Positions 27,998 to 36,744 of a DNA stretch of 64,000 nt are shown piece after piece. The stretch is taken from positions 45,632 to 109,631 of the forward strand of contig NZ_BMLT01000011.1 in assembly GCF_014645375.1 (NCBI RefSeq). The letters are read 5' to 3'. The notes below the pieces were generated by a model. The model had not been told where the DNA came from. It searched no databases and saw only the letters and a list, made by a program, of their open reading frames with translations. Source of the stretch: Marinobacterium nitratireducens. Lineage in GTDB: Bacteria; Pseudomonadota; Gammaproteobacteria; Pseudomonadales; Balneatricaceae. Position 1 is the stretch's first letter; every line of letters starts with the position of its first letter. Position numbers and translations under genes: made by a program.

Positions 27998-28513
27998 ATG
28001 AAAAATGCGGTTACGCTGGTGGCGATGCTGTTGCTCGTCTGCGGCACCTTGGTATCGGCTGAGCAGGTTTATCGCTGGAAGGATGCCAGCGGCAAATGGC
28101 ACTTCAGCGATGTGCCGCCGGACGGCGTGGGTGCGGAGCCCGTGAAGTTTTCCAACATGTCGGTGGTGAAGATGCCAAGGCCGGCGCCAGCGGCCTCGGA
28201 GGCCGTGGCGGGGCAGCCCCCCGAGTGCGCGCCCGGTTACAGCGGCGATGCCGAATGTACCGAGGGCCTGCGTCGTGGCACTGAAGCGGCCGTGGACGAC
28301 AGCGACGTGGCCGCACCGGAGTCCCCCGAAAACCGGCGCCAGAGCCACCAGCGCGAGGACAGTCTGCAAAACCGTTCGCAGCAGATCGAAGGCTACAACA
28401 AGTCCGAGCGGGTCGAGCAGATCGACGAACGCAACGAAGCGGCGAAAAACTACGAGCGCGGAACGCCGCCCACGCTCAACGAGAAGCTGCGCGCCAAAGC
28501 CGGACTCGAATAG
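27998..28513 (+). CDS. Secreted DUF4124 domain protein
   Basis: A 171-residue exported protein. A signal peptide (MKNAVTLVAMLLLVCGTLVSA) precedes a DUF4124 domain recognised by QVYRWKDASGKWHFSDVPPD. The rest is low-complexity, charged and Glu/Arg/Asn/Gln-rich (NRRQSHQREDSLQNRSQQIE), probably a coiled or disordered tail, with two cysteines in PECAPGYSGDAEC that could form a disulfide. DUF4124 is of unknown function. I chose the ATG at 27998 for the signal peptide and the GGAGGCTGAAG upstream. Confidence 0.85.
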   Translation: MKNAVTLVAMLLLVCGTLVSAEQVYRWKDASGKWHFSDVPPDGVGAEPVKFSNMSVVKMPRPAPAASEAVAGQPPECAPGYSGDAECTEGLRRGTEAAVDDSDVAAPESPENRRQSHQREDSLQNRSQQIEGYNKSERVEQIDERNEAAKNYERGTPPTLNEKLRAKAGLE

Positions 28514-28521
28514 GTTCCGGC

Positions 28522-29091
28522 TTACTGGGGCTGGCTCTTGCGCAGCGTGCGGGCGATGCGGCGAGAGTATTTGCGTACCGCATGCTCGATGACCGGGGCC
28601 GATGTCGCCAGGTAAGGCACCTCGTGGTTCAGTTCCTTCAGCACGAACATCAGCGTGTTGAGGCCTTCTGCACCGCTGCCGAAATCGCCGCGGTCGTAGG
28701 CCTGCATGACCCGCTTGAGGCCTGGATCGCGGGTGCCGAGCTGAAACTGCAGCGGCTGTTCCGCTCCCTCGAACTGACGTTCTATTGCACTTTGCACCAG
28801 CGGTATCAGTATCGCGGCGGCAACGCCGAGTTCGGAGATGACCAGCTCCAGAGTGCCATCGTCGCGCTGGCTGACCTGCGAGGGACGGCGCTGCGGCGCC
28901 GAGGCGAAGGTCTTGTAGCGATTGAACGGCCGGGCGTCATTGCCGAAGAAGTGTGCTGCGACGTCTTCCTGGCCCGACTCCAGCAGGTCCGACAGGACGA
29001 TCAACTGGTTGAGGTCTGTCGCGATCCATCCAAGTCCGTGGAGATTGGCAAGATCGCCGCCCATGCTGAGACTTATTTGTTGGTCCATCAT
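28522..29091 (-). CDS. Hypothetical protein
   Basis: I do not recognise this 189-residue protein. It starts MMDQQISLSMGGDLANLHGLG, is mostly soluble, has one hydrophobic helix in the middle (ELGVAAAILIPLVQSAIE) and a strongly basic C-terminus (RKYSRRIARTLRKSQPQ). No catalytic motif is visible. It is convergent with the DUF4124 gene, with only 8 bp between stops. The ATG at 29091 has GAGAG upstream; an open extension to 29220 is improbable. Coding likelihood rests on its composition and the lack of any better frame. Confidence 0.7.
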   Translation of the reverse strand: MMDQQISLSMGGDLANLHGLGWIATDLNQLIVLSDLLESGQEDVAAHFFGNDARPFNRYKTFASAPQRRPSQVSQRDDGTLELVISELGVAAAILIPLVQSAIERQFEGAEQPLQFQLGTRDPGLKRVMQAYDRGDFGSGAEGLNTLMFVLKELNHEVPYLATSAPVIEHAVRKYSRRIARTLRKSQPQ

Positions 29092-29288
29092 CAACTCTCG
29101 AGTGGCTGAGCCTGTTCTTAAGGCAGCATCCGGCAACGCCGATCGAATTTCAGCAGCCGGTAAAGCGCCGGGTTGGCGCCGAGCATGGAGCATAGAAGCA
29201 TATCGTACGCCGGGGGGCAACCGGCAAGCCGCAACCCCTGTATCCTGTCGCGCTTGCTTATCGGCTACGCTTGTATGAGAGGTTGCCG

Positions 29289-30026
29289 ATGATCGAAGTC
29301 CAGTGTCAGTGCCACGGGCGGCTCAACGAGCTGCTGCCGCCGTCTCGCCGCCACCGTCCGTTCACGCACCGGCTCAAACAGGTAATGAGCCTGCAGCAGC
29401 TGCTGATACCGCTACGGGTTCCACACCCGGAGGTGGATCTGGCGCTGATCAATGGCGATTCGGTCCCTTTGTCCCGCAATATCCGTAACGGCGATCGCAT
29501 TCATCTCTATCCCGATACCGGCGATCTCGACGATCCTTCGCTGGTTTTGCTGCGTGCCAGGCCGCTGCAGCGTCCGCGTTTCATCCTCGATGTGCACCTG
29601 GGGCGTCTCGCCCGGCGTTTGCGGCTGCTGGGACTCGATACCTGGTACCGCAACCATATGGACGACCGGCCGATTATCCGGCTGGCGCGGCTGCAGGGAC
29701 GAACGATCCTCACGCGCGACCGGGGCCTGCTGCAGCAGCCGGAGGTGACGCATGGCTACTATATGCGGGCCACGAGTCCCGACCGGCAGTTGCACGAGTT
29801 TCTCGCCCGCTTCGAGCCCTGGCCCTGGCTGAACCCCTTCAGCCGCTGCTCCCGCTGCAACGGCCTGATCGAGCGACTGCCGGAGTCAGAGGTCCGCCGC
29901 CGTGTGCCGCCGCGCCTGTACCTCGAGTTTCGGGACTTTTTCCGCTGCAGCTGCTGCGATCAGATCTACTGGCAGGGCAGCCATTACGAGCGGCTGCGCC
30001 GGTATATCGACCGGCTTGGCGTCTGA
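29289..30026 (+). CDS. Mut7-C RNase-domain protein with ubiquitin-like N-terminus
   Basis: A 245-residue protein combining a ubiquitin-like (MoaD/ThiS-like) N-terminal domain (about 1-85, DLALINGDSVPLSRNIRNGD) and a Mut7-C domain, a PIN-fold putative RNase. PIN-type acidic motifs are visible: FILDVHLGRLARRLRLLGLD and GRTILTRDRGLLQQ. A C-terminal zinc ribbon has CSRCNG and CSCCDQ pairs. Function in vivo is unknown; a toxin-like or RNA-processing role is proposed for the family. The ATG at 29289 has GAGAGG upstream. Confidence 0.88.
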   Translation: MIEVQCQCHGRLNELLPPSRRHRPFTHRLKQVMSLQQLLIPLRVPHPEVDLALINGDSVPLSRNIRNGDRIHLYPDTGDLDDPSLVLLRARPLQRPRFILDVHLGRLARRLRLLGLDTWYRNHMDDRPIIRLARLQGRTILTRDRGLLQQPEVTHGYYMRATSPDRQLHEFLARFEPWPWLNPFSRCSRCNGLIERLPESEVRRRVPPRLYLEFRDFFRCSCCDQIYWQGSHYERLRRYIDRLGV

Positions 30027-30223
30027 GCGTCCCGCTGGCCGGCCGGTGCCGGGCAGTCGCAACCGGAAATAGCTGCTGGAGAGACCGCAATGAGGTTTTC
30101 ATTTCTCGACGCCGCAGCGATTGCGGTGCCCGTCGGTTGGTTGTAACTGGTGCGCGGCAGGTGGCAGGCCGGCCTCTTTCATACCGCCTACAATGCATGC
30201 GAAGGACTCATGGAGGAAAGCCG

Positions 30224-31372
30224 ATGCCCTATCCGGTAAGACCCTCGTCCTGGCGTCAGCTGTTCGTCGGCGACGACTGGCCTGACTGGCGCAGCTGGCC
30301 CGAGCTGCTGGCGCCGCTGCGGGACGCCTTTGCCGAGCTCGGCGAGCGGCCGGAGCCGGCGCGAAGCAAGGACTGGCAGCCGCGGCTGGTGCAGGCGCTG
30401 CTGCAGCTGGACCTGCCGGCCTGGCGCATCGGGCAGCTGCTCAGCGATCACAACGACTGGCTGTACCGGCACGCGATCCGGGCGGCGCTCGAGGAAATGA
30501 CCGAGCAGGGCTGGGGCGCGCCGCCCTGCGCCTTCTGCGTACTCAGTCTCGGCTCCGGCGCGCGTCATGAAAGCCTGCTGGGGCCGGATCAGGACAATGC
30601 CCTGATCATCGACGACTATGCCGATGCGCAGCACAGCGCGATCGACACCTGGTTTCAGTCTCTGGCGGAACGCTTTACCGAGCGTCTGAACGGCTACGGC
30701 ATTCCGTTGTGTAACGGCCACGTGATGGCGCGCTGGCCGTCCTGGCGCAAGCGCCGCAGCGAGTGGCTGGAGCAGATGCGGCTCTGGACCGGCCGTCGTG
30801 CCGTCAAGCTGGTGCAGCTGTCCAACATCCTGCTCGACTTCATGCCGGTGTACGGCGAGGCCGCTCTGGCGCGTACCCTGCGCGAGCAGGTGCTGGATCT
30901 GATGCCGCGGGCCGGGCTCTTTCTGCACGAGATGGCCGAGCTGCAGGACGAGGCGCCGGTGGCGCTGGACCGTTTCGACCGCCTGCGCGGCAATGACAAG
31001 GACGCCCCCCATGCCCGGGCGCTGAATCTCAAACGCCAGGGCATGCTGCCGTTGCAGGGCGCGGTACGGCTGCTGGCGCTGCTGCATCGTCTGCCGGCGG
31101 TCGACACCCGCTCCCGGCTGCAGTCCCTGGCGGAGCGGGAGGTGCTGGATCACGAACGCGCGCGGACCCTGACCGCCGCACTGAACCGGCTGCAGGCGCT
31201 GCTGCTTCAGGCGCAGCTCGACAGCGTCGCGGCGGGCCGGGGGCCCGACAACTGGATCGATCTCGGCCGTCTGGATGGGGCGACACGGGCGGCTCTGCGC
31301 CATGATCTGATGGCGATTCGCGACCTGCAGCGTCGCGCCCGGGCCCAGGCTGCCGGGGGGGATAGTTACTAA
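30224..31372 (+). CDS. DUF294 nucleotidyltransferase-like protein lacking sensor domains
   Basis: A 382-residue protein of the GlnD-like putative nucleotidyltransferase group (DUF294) plus its substrate-binding helical domain. The active-site signature SLGSGARHESLLGPDQDNAL (about residues 109-128) keeps the GS...DQD pattern expected for metal and nucleotide binding. Larger relatives carry cyclic-nucleotide and CBS domains before this module; here only about 100 residues precede it, so it is a short form. GGAGG lies 7 bases before the ATG. Its last codons and stop (GAT AGT TAC TAA) are inside a palindromic element. Relatives often sit beside symporter-kinase genes, as here. Confidence 0.85.
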   Translation: MPYPVRPSSWRQLFVGDDWPDWRSWPELLAPLRDAFAELGERPEPARSKDWQPRLVQALLQLDLPAWRIGQLLSDHNDWLYRHAIRAALEEMTEQGWGAPPCAFCVLSLGSGARHESLLGPDQDNALIIDDYADAQHSAIDTWFQSLAERFTERLNGYGIPLCNGHVMARWPSWRKRRSEWLEQMRLWTGRRAVKLVQLSNILLDFMPVYGEAALARTLREQVLDLMPRAGLFLHEMAELQDEAPVALDRFDRLRGNDKDAPHARALNLKRQGMLPLQGAVRLLALLHRLPAVDTRSRLQSLAEREVLDHERARTLTAALNRLQALLLQAQLDSVAAGRGPDNWIDLGRLDGATRAALRHDLMAIRDLQRRARAQAAGGDSY

Positions 31373-31633
31373 CGTTTCAGGAAGTAAAGTCAGTCTCAGA
31401 GCCCCACAAAGCGCCTCCAGCAAGGCGCGTCGGTGAAGACAGGGTGGTTCCCTTTCGAGGCGGCGCAACGCTGCGGGAGGCGCTTTGTGGGGCTCCCTCC
31501 GGGCCGCACTGTCCAGGCCCGCGACTGCGTTGTTCGCCACTTATGTAGAGCAACTACACGACGTGACTCACGCCTTGCCGCGAACCTGGACAGTGTGGCT
31601 GAGTGCGACATTACTTCCTGAAACGTTAGTAAC
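31365..31633. mobile_element. 269-bp palindromic MITE with 23-bp terminal inverted repeats
   Basis: Bases 31365-31387 and 31611-31633 are perfect 23-bp inverted repeats centred on CTAACGTTTCAGGAAGTAA. Two further nested pairs lie inside: 31400-31418 with 31476-31494 (19 bp, perfect) and 31507-31517 with 31585-31595 (11 bp, perfect). TA dinucleotides flank CTAACG on both sides, as expected for an IS630/Tc1-like target. No transposase frame fits, so it would be a non-autonomous element. It separates the DUF294 gene from the convergent kinase gene and supplies the DUF294 stop codon. Confidence 0.75.
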
Positions 31634-31680
31634 AGCCGGCGCCACGCCGGTTCCGCAGGGATGACCGCACCGACGCGCGA

Positions 31681-34446
31681 TCAGGACGCCGGCAGCCACT
31701 GGGCATCCGGGTCCTGGCCGGATTGCGGCGGCGCTTCGGGCAGCTCGATCACGAAACGGGCGCCGCCCAGGCGCCTGCTCTTCTCGATCCAGAGCCTGCC
31801 GCCGAGGTTGGCGACGATGCCGCGACTGATGGGCAGGCCAAGACCTGTGCCCCTGGGGCGCGTGCCGTTGCTGTCGCCCGTCTGCTCGACCTGGTGGAAC
31901 TTCTCGAACACCTTTTCCCATTCCTCTTCGGCGATGCCGCCGCCATTATCCTCTACCGACAGCTGCCAGTGACCCTTGTGGGGGGCAAGGTGCAGGCTGA
32001 TGCGGCCGTCGGGTCTGGCGGCGAACTTGCTGGCATTGTCGAGCAGGTTGATGATCACCTGTTGCAGCCGGTCAGGGTCGGCGACCACCGGCGCGCCGTC
32101 CTCGGGCAGGTCCACCTCCAGTTCGACGCCCCGCTCGCGACACAGGTGGCCGACGGCCTCGGTCGACTGACGTGCAAGCCCCGCCAGGTCCAGTGGCTCG
32201 GGGTTGAGCGGCATGCGGCCCGACTCCAGCCGTGCCAGGTCGAGAATTTCCTCGATCAGTCGCGAAAGCCGTTCGCTCTCGCGCACTACGATTTCGAGAA
32301 AGTGGGTGCGCTGCGCGACATCGACGTCGGGGCTGTCGCGCAGGATCTCGGCGAAAGCACGAATCGACGTCAGCGGTGTGCGCAGTTCGTGGCTCACCAT
32401 CGCGACGAACTCGTCCTTGAGCCGGTCGAGTTCGCGCAGCTGCTCGTTGGCCCGTCGCAGCTCGGCGCCGATGCGCGCCAGCTCATGGGACTTCTGTTCC
32501 AGGCGACGATTGTATTCCAGCGTCTGGGAGGTGGTGTCCAGAATGCTCAGCACCGCCTCGAGATCCAGCGCCTCGCCGCGCACCACAGAGTTGATCAGTA
32601 CCCGCGCAGAGGCGCCGCCGAGGGCGCCGGCCAGCGCCTGCTCGGCGGCGGAGATCTGTTCCTGTGTCGCCGGCAGAGTGTCGTCCGGCTCGCCCTTGCC
32701 CCGGGGAATGAGCCGTGCGGTGGCGACCGCGCCGAGGTAGCGGTTGAGCAGCGCTCTGAGCTCGCCCCGCAGCGTCTCGCCCTGCCACAGGGATGTCGGT
32801 AGCAGATCGGGGTGCAGGTTGCCGGTGAACAGCGCGGCCTGGGTCTGTTCCAGGCGGTTCTGGCGGCTGAACAGCGACACTCCGACCAGCAACCCGACAT
32901 TGACCAGCAGGCTCCAGAACAGCGCGTGGCTGTAAATGTCCCAGCCCTCGAGTCCGAACAGCGCATAGGGTCGCAGCCAGGCCAGCCCGAAGGCCCCATC
33001 GCTGAGCAGCCGGGCGTCGAGCCAGCCGGACTGGGCGAACCCCGGCAGCAGCAGGGTGTAGGCCCAGACCAGGATGCCGCCGATCAGGCCGGCCGCGGCT
33101 CCACGCCGCGCCGCGCCGCGCCAGTACAGCCCAAGCAGCAGAGACGGTGCGAACTGGGCGGCGGCGGCGAAGGACACCAGACCAATGGTGACCAGGCTGT
33201 AGGACTCGCCGATCAGGGCATGGTAGAGGTAGCCCAGCAGCAGGATCAGGATAATGGCGATGCGCCGCACCCCCAGAATCAGGCCGCTGAGCTCGCGGCG
33301 GCTGTCGAGATGCAGCCAGCGCAGGCGCAGCAGCAACGGCATCACCAGATGATTGCTGATCATGGTCGAGAGGGCGATGGTTTCGACGATCATCATGCCG
33401 GTGGCCGCCGACAGACCGCCGATGAACGCCAGCAGCGGCAGCCAGTCCGGCCCCGCGGCCAGCCCTATGGTCAGCACGAAACTGTCGGGATTCCCGGCCG
33501 CGTTGCCAAGCAGCAGGCCCGCCAGCGCGATCGGAATCACGAACAGATTGATCGCCAGCAGATACAGCGGAAACAACCAGCTGGCGCGACGAATATGGCG
33601 CTCGTCGACATTCTCTATCACCAGTACCTGGAACTGGCGGGGCAGGGTAAAAAAGGCCAGTCCCGCCAGCAGCAGGCTACCGACCCAGCCGCCGGCGCCG
33701 CCTGGTACGGCGGCGATGCCGAAGCCTTCGTCCAGTTCCGGCAGGGTTGCGGCGCGCTGCAGCAGCTCGCCGGGGCTGCCGAACAGCGTGAAGGTCGCGA
33801 ACAGCCCGACAGCGAGAAACGCCAGCAGCTTGATCATGGACTCGAAGGCGATGGCTGCGACCATGCCCTCGTGGCGCTCGCTGGCGTCAAGATGGCGGGT
33901 GCCGAACAGAATGATGAAAACCGCCAGCACCAGCGCGACCCAGAAGGATTTGTCGGAAAGCACGCCGGCGGCAATCAGGTTGGTCTGGGCCTCGGCGGGG
34001 TAGGCGGTCAGCACCGCATGGCTGAAGGTGATCGCTTTCAGCTGCAGCGCGATATAGGGCATGATGCCGATAACCGCGACCAGTGTGACCAGGGCTCCCA
34101 GGCTGTCACTCTTGCCATAGCGGGTGCTGATGAAGTCGGCGATCGAGGTGATGCGTTGTGCCCGCGCGATACGCACCATGCGTCGCAGCAGCATCCATCC
34201 GAACAGCATTGCCAGTGTCGGTCCCAGATAGATGCTCAGAAAGGCGGGACCGTAATGGGAGGCGCGGCCGACGCTGCCGTAGAAGGTCCAGGCGGTGCAG
34301 TAAACAGCGATCGACAGGGTGTAGACCAGGGGCGAGCCGATCACCGAGTGGCCTTTCTCGGCCCGGCGGTCGGCCCAGGCTGCGATGACGAACAGCAGCG
34401 CCAGGTAGCCGAACGCGACGACGAACAGCAGCGCTTCCCACTTCAT
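31681..34446 (-). CDS. Sodium:solute symporter-histidine kinase hybrid
   Basis: A 921-residue membrane sensor of the CbrA/CrbS/MxtR type. About twelve to thirteen transmembrane helices of a sodium:solute symporter-like domain (residues 1-500; TAWTFYGSVGRASHYGPAFL) precede a short linker, a coiled segment (residues 640-680) and a canonical kinase: H-box MVSHELRTPLTSIRAFAEIL, N-box VIINLLDNASKFA, then DNGGGI and GTGLGLPIS. Relatives control carboxylate or acetate use. A PAS-exonuclease and receiver gene lie upstream in the same operon; the receiver is the likely phospho-acceptor. A GTAGGAGC-type REP precedes its start. Confidence 0.93.
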   Translation of the reverse strand: MKWEALLFVVAFGYLALLFVIAAWADRRAEKGHSVIGSPLVYTLSIAVYCTAWTFYGSVGRASHYGPAFLSIYLGPTLAMLFGWMLLRRMVRIARAQRITSIADFISTRYGKSDSLGALVTLVAVIGIMPYIALQLKAITFSHAVLTAYPAEAQTNLIAAGVLSDKSFWVALVLAVFIILFGTRHLDASERHEGMVAAIAFESMIKLLAFLAVGLFATFTLFGSPGELLQRAATLPELDEGFGIAAVPGGAGGWVGSLLLAGLAFFTLPRQFQVLVIENVDERHIRRASWLFPLYLLAINLFVIPIALAGLLLGNAAGNPDSFVLTIGLAAGPDWLPLLAFIGGLSAATGMMIVETIALSTMISNHLVMPLLLRLRWLHLDSRRELSGLILGVRRIAIILILLLGYLYHALIGESYSLVTIGLVSFAAAAQFAPSLLLGLYWRGAARRGAAAGLIGGILVWAYTLLLPGFAQSGWLDARLLSDGAFGLAWLRPYALFGLEGWDIYSHALFWSLLVNVGLLVGVSLFSRQNRLEQTQAALFTGNLHPDLLPTSLWQGETLRGELRALLNRYLGAVATARLIPRGKGEPDDTLPATQEQISAAEQALAGALGGASARVLINSVVRGEALDLEAVLSILDTTSQTLEYNRRLEQKSHELARIGAELRRANEQLRELDRLKDEFVAMVSHELRTPLTSIRAFAEILRDSPDVDVAQRTHFLEIVVRESERLSRLIEEILDLARLESGRMPLNPEPLDLAGLARQSTEAVGHLCRERGVELEVDLPEDGAPVVADPDRLQQVIINLLDNASKFAARPDGRISLHLAPHKGHWQLSVEDNGGGIAEEEWEKVFEKFHQVEQTGDSNGTRPRGTGLGLPISRGIVANLGGRLWIEKSRRLGGARFVIELPEAPPQSGQDPDAQWLPAS

Positions 34447-34458
34447 CGCTGCCGTCCC

Positions 34459-34485
34459 GCAGGAGCGGCGCCCCCGCCGCGAAGC
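34459..34485. repeat. REP-like palindrome
   Basis: GCAGGAGCGGCGCCCCCGCC followed by GCGAAG pairs GGCGG with CCGCC and resembles the Pseudomonas TGTAGGAGCGGCG REP core. It lies in the 63-bp gap between the 66-residue membrane-protein gene and the kinase gene, where it could affect mRNA stability or differential expression. Confidence 0.5.
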
Positions 34486-34509
34486 GCACAGAGTGCAGAC
34501 ACAGCGCCC

Positions 34510-34710
34510 TCAGTCCTCATCGCTCGACTCCAGCAGCAGCGCGGCGGCCAGGATCAGCAGGCCCCAGACGGCAAACAGATACAGCGGCAGCCACGACAGG
34601 CCGTTGGCACCGGGGTGATCGAACAGACCGATCAGCGGCGGAGTGAACAGCAGCGTCCCCAGCAGTGCCAGGGCGGTCAGGCGGCCGGGCAGTTTCGGCG
34701 GGGGCATCAT
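34510..34710 (-). CDS. Small two-helix membrane protein
   Basis: A 66-residue protein with two hydrophobic segments (LTALALLGTLLFTPPLIGLF and LPLYLFAVWGLLILAAALLL) and an acidic tail ESSDED. Its ATG overlaps the exonuclease-gene stop (ATGA), so the two are translationally coupled. Short two-helix proteins commonly accompany sodium:solute symporters, and the downstream gene is a symporter-kinase hybrid, so a subunit or stabilising role is plausible but unproven. Confidence 0.8.
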   Translation of the reverse strand: MMPPPKLPGRLTALALLGTLLFTPPLIGLFDHPGANGLSWLPLYLFAVWGLLILAAALLLESSDED

Positions 34711-36743
34711 GTCAGGGCGCTTCCTTGGATGGCCGAGGTCTCGAAGGCGATGGCGTCATCCAGGGTGCGCACGCCGCGGGCCTCCAGGCGGGGTAGCAAT
34801 TGCAGCAGCAACTCCGCGGTGACCCGGGCATCGCCCAGGGCGGTGTGTCGACTGCCGGGCGCGAAGCTGAGCTGGTAGCGCTCCGCCAGCGCATCGAGAC
34901 CGTGACCTTCCAGTCCCGGGTCCAGCGCCCGCGACAGCAGCATGGTGTCCAGCACCGGCATCTCGAAGCGCACGCCGGCACGCTCGGCGCCGGGCTGTAT
35001 CGCCAGCAGGTCGAAGGCGGCATTGTGCGCCACCAGCACACCGTGACCGACGAAATCGCGAAAGCGCGGCAATACTATCTCGGCCGGCGGTGCCGTGGCC
35101 ACATCCGGATCATACAGACCGTGAATGCGGCTGCTTTCGGGCGGGATGGGGCGCCCCGGGTTGATCAGCTGATCGAATACATCCCGCGCCAGCAGGCGAC
35201 CATTGACGATACGGCAGGCGCCGATGCTGATCACGCAGTCGTCGCGGCGCAGCTCCAGGCCCGTGGTTTCGGTATCGAACACGATCATCTCCAGACGTTG
35301 TAGCGGCAAACGTCCCAGCTCGGCGCTGGGCGCGGGCAGATCGGCGATGCTGAAATCGTGAAACTCGGGTCGCGGCGGGCGTGCGGGAGGCGGCGGCCCG
35401 ACCCGTGCCACCGCCGGCAGCGGCAGGCGCAGGCGCGCATGGCCGTCGGCATCGGCCAGCGACCAGCAGTCGCTGTCGTGGCGCCGCAGGATGTCATTGA
35501 GCACAGGGTGGGTCGCCGACTCGGCCAGCGGCAGCCAGCGCCACTGTTCCAGACGGCCCTGATCGATCGGCTGCCCGCGCCAGATGAGATCGAGGTAGAT
35601 CCGCTGGTTGCCCAGCTGCACCTCCGCTTCGAAGTCGTGCGCGCCGGTCGCTTCCTGCAGCAGACCGAGCAGCCGGAACAGCAGTTCCAGCAGCGCCGGT
35701 CCGTCGGCCCGCAACCAGGCCGGAATGCCGATCGCGACGAGCTGAGGGCCGGTGCTGCCGAGGCGTTCGCACAGGGCGCTCCAGAGGTCGTTGGACCAGG
35801 TATCCTCAAGCCGGCCCGGGTCCCTCTGCAGGCCTTCGAGTTGTTCGGACAGCGTTTCGATCAGGCGCCCGAGGGTCAGGCTCTCCTCGCGCAAAACCGC
35901 TTCGAGTCGCTGGCGCATCAGCGGCTCGACCTTTCCGCTGGTCAGGGCCTCGCTGCTGATCACGAGGCTGGAACTGTGGCCGCGAAGTTCCGGCAGCAGC
36001 TGCGCCAGAGGGCCGTGCCAGCGTTGTTCCGCTTCCTGAATGGCGGTACTGTCCTCGATCGCGATCAGCGCTTCGCCCAAGGCGCCGCCGACCAGGCGCA
36101 GATCCAGCCGCAGCCAGCGGCCATGCCAGGGCAGCAGCAGCTTGCGCGGTGCAGCGCGGCGCGGCAGCTGCGTCAGGGCTTCGTGCAGGCTGCTCATGGG
36201 CAGCAGCTCCGACAACCGGCGCCCCAGGCCCAGGGCCGAGCTGTCGGCGAACAGCTGTTCCGCGGCGTCGTTGAACAGCAGCAGACGCTGGTGGCTGTCG
36301 CACAGCAGCAGCGGCGTCTGGACCGCCCGCAGCACCGCTTCAAGCTCGGCACTGGTGCGCTCGGCTTCGCGGGCGCCGGCGGCAGCGGCTTCGTCGATAT
36401 GGGTCCGGTCCTCGCGCCAGCCGTCGCGAATGCGGTCGAGATCGGCCCGAAGCGGCGCCAGCCAGCCTTCGGGCGGGAAGTCACTGCGGGCATCGGGGTT
36501 GGCGGCGAGGCGGGCGAGCTGGATCTGCAGGTGACGCAGCGGGGCGAACAGGCGCCTGTCCAGCAGCAGGTAGAGAGAACCGACCAGCAGGCCCGGTGCC
36601 AGTGCCAGCAGCCAGAGACCCCAGTGGCTCTCACCTGGCGGCACCAGTTCGGCGCTGATCCAGAGCCCCAGGAACAGACCGCCGAAGAGGGCGCCGCCGC
36701 TGGCGAGGAGTCCGAAACCGAGCAGCTTCTGGCGTGCCAGCAT
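34707..36743 (-). CDS. Membrane PAS protein fused to a DnaQ-type 3'-5' exonuclease
   Basis: A 678-residue fusion. The N-terminus has two transmembrane helices (LLGFGLLASGGALFGGLFLG and LWLLALAPGLLVGSLYLLLD), a HAMP-like stretch, a PAS-like domain (about 135-245; TPLLLCDSHQRLLLFNDAAE) and a degenerate kinase-like region whose expected phospho-histidine motif reads RWHGPLAQLLPELRGHSSSL. The C-terminal DEDDh exonuclease (from about 475) is complete: VFDTETTGLE, LVAHNAAFDLLAI and SRHTALGDARV. It is placed after the receiver gene (stop-to-ATG 1 bp) and before a symporter-kinase. The combination is seen near acetate-type regulators elsewhere; the exonuclease substrate is unknown. Confidence 0.9.
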   Translation of the reverse strand: MLARQKLLGFGLLASGGALFGGLFLGLWISAELVPPGESHWGLWLLALAPGLLVGSLYLLLDRRLFAPLRHLQIQLARLAANPDARSDFPPEGWLAPLRADLDRIRDGWREDRTHIDEAAAAGAREAERTSAELEAVLRAVQTPLLLCDSHQRLLLFNDAAEQLFADSSALGLGRRLSELLPMSSLHEALTQLPRRAAPRKLLLPWHGRWLRLDLRLVGGALGEALIAIEDSTAIQEAEQRWHGPLAQLLPELRGHSSSLVISSEALTSGKVEPLMRQRLEAVLREESLTLGRLIETLSEQLEGLQRDPGRLEDTWSNDLWSALCERLGSTGPQLVAIGIPAWLRADGPALLELLFRLLGLLQEATGAHDFEAEVQLGNQRIYLDLIWRGQPIDQGRLEQWRWLPLAESATHPVLNDILRRHDSDCWSLADADGHARLRLPLPAVARVGPPPPARPPRPEFHDFSIADLPAPSAELGRLPLQRLEMIVFDTETTGLELRRDDCVISIGACRIVNGRLLARDVFDQLINPGRPIPPESSRIHGLYDPDVATAPPAEIVLPRFRDFVGHGVLVAHNAAFDLLAIQPGAERAGVRFEMPVLDTMLLSRALDPGLEGHGLDALAERYQLSFAPGSRHTALGDARVTAELLLQLLPRLEARGVRTLDDAIAFETSAIQGSALT

Positions 36744-36744
36744 A

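Noticed and set aside
32812..34878. 688-codon plus-strand frame opposite the symporter-kinase
   Set aside because: The translation is extremely Gln/Asp/Gly-rich and low in hydrophobics, which is the complement of a transmembrane coding strand, not a gene.
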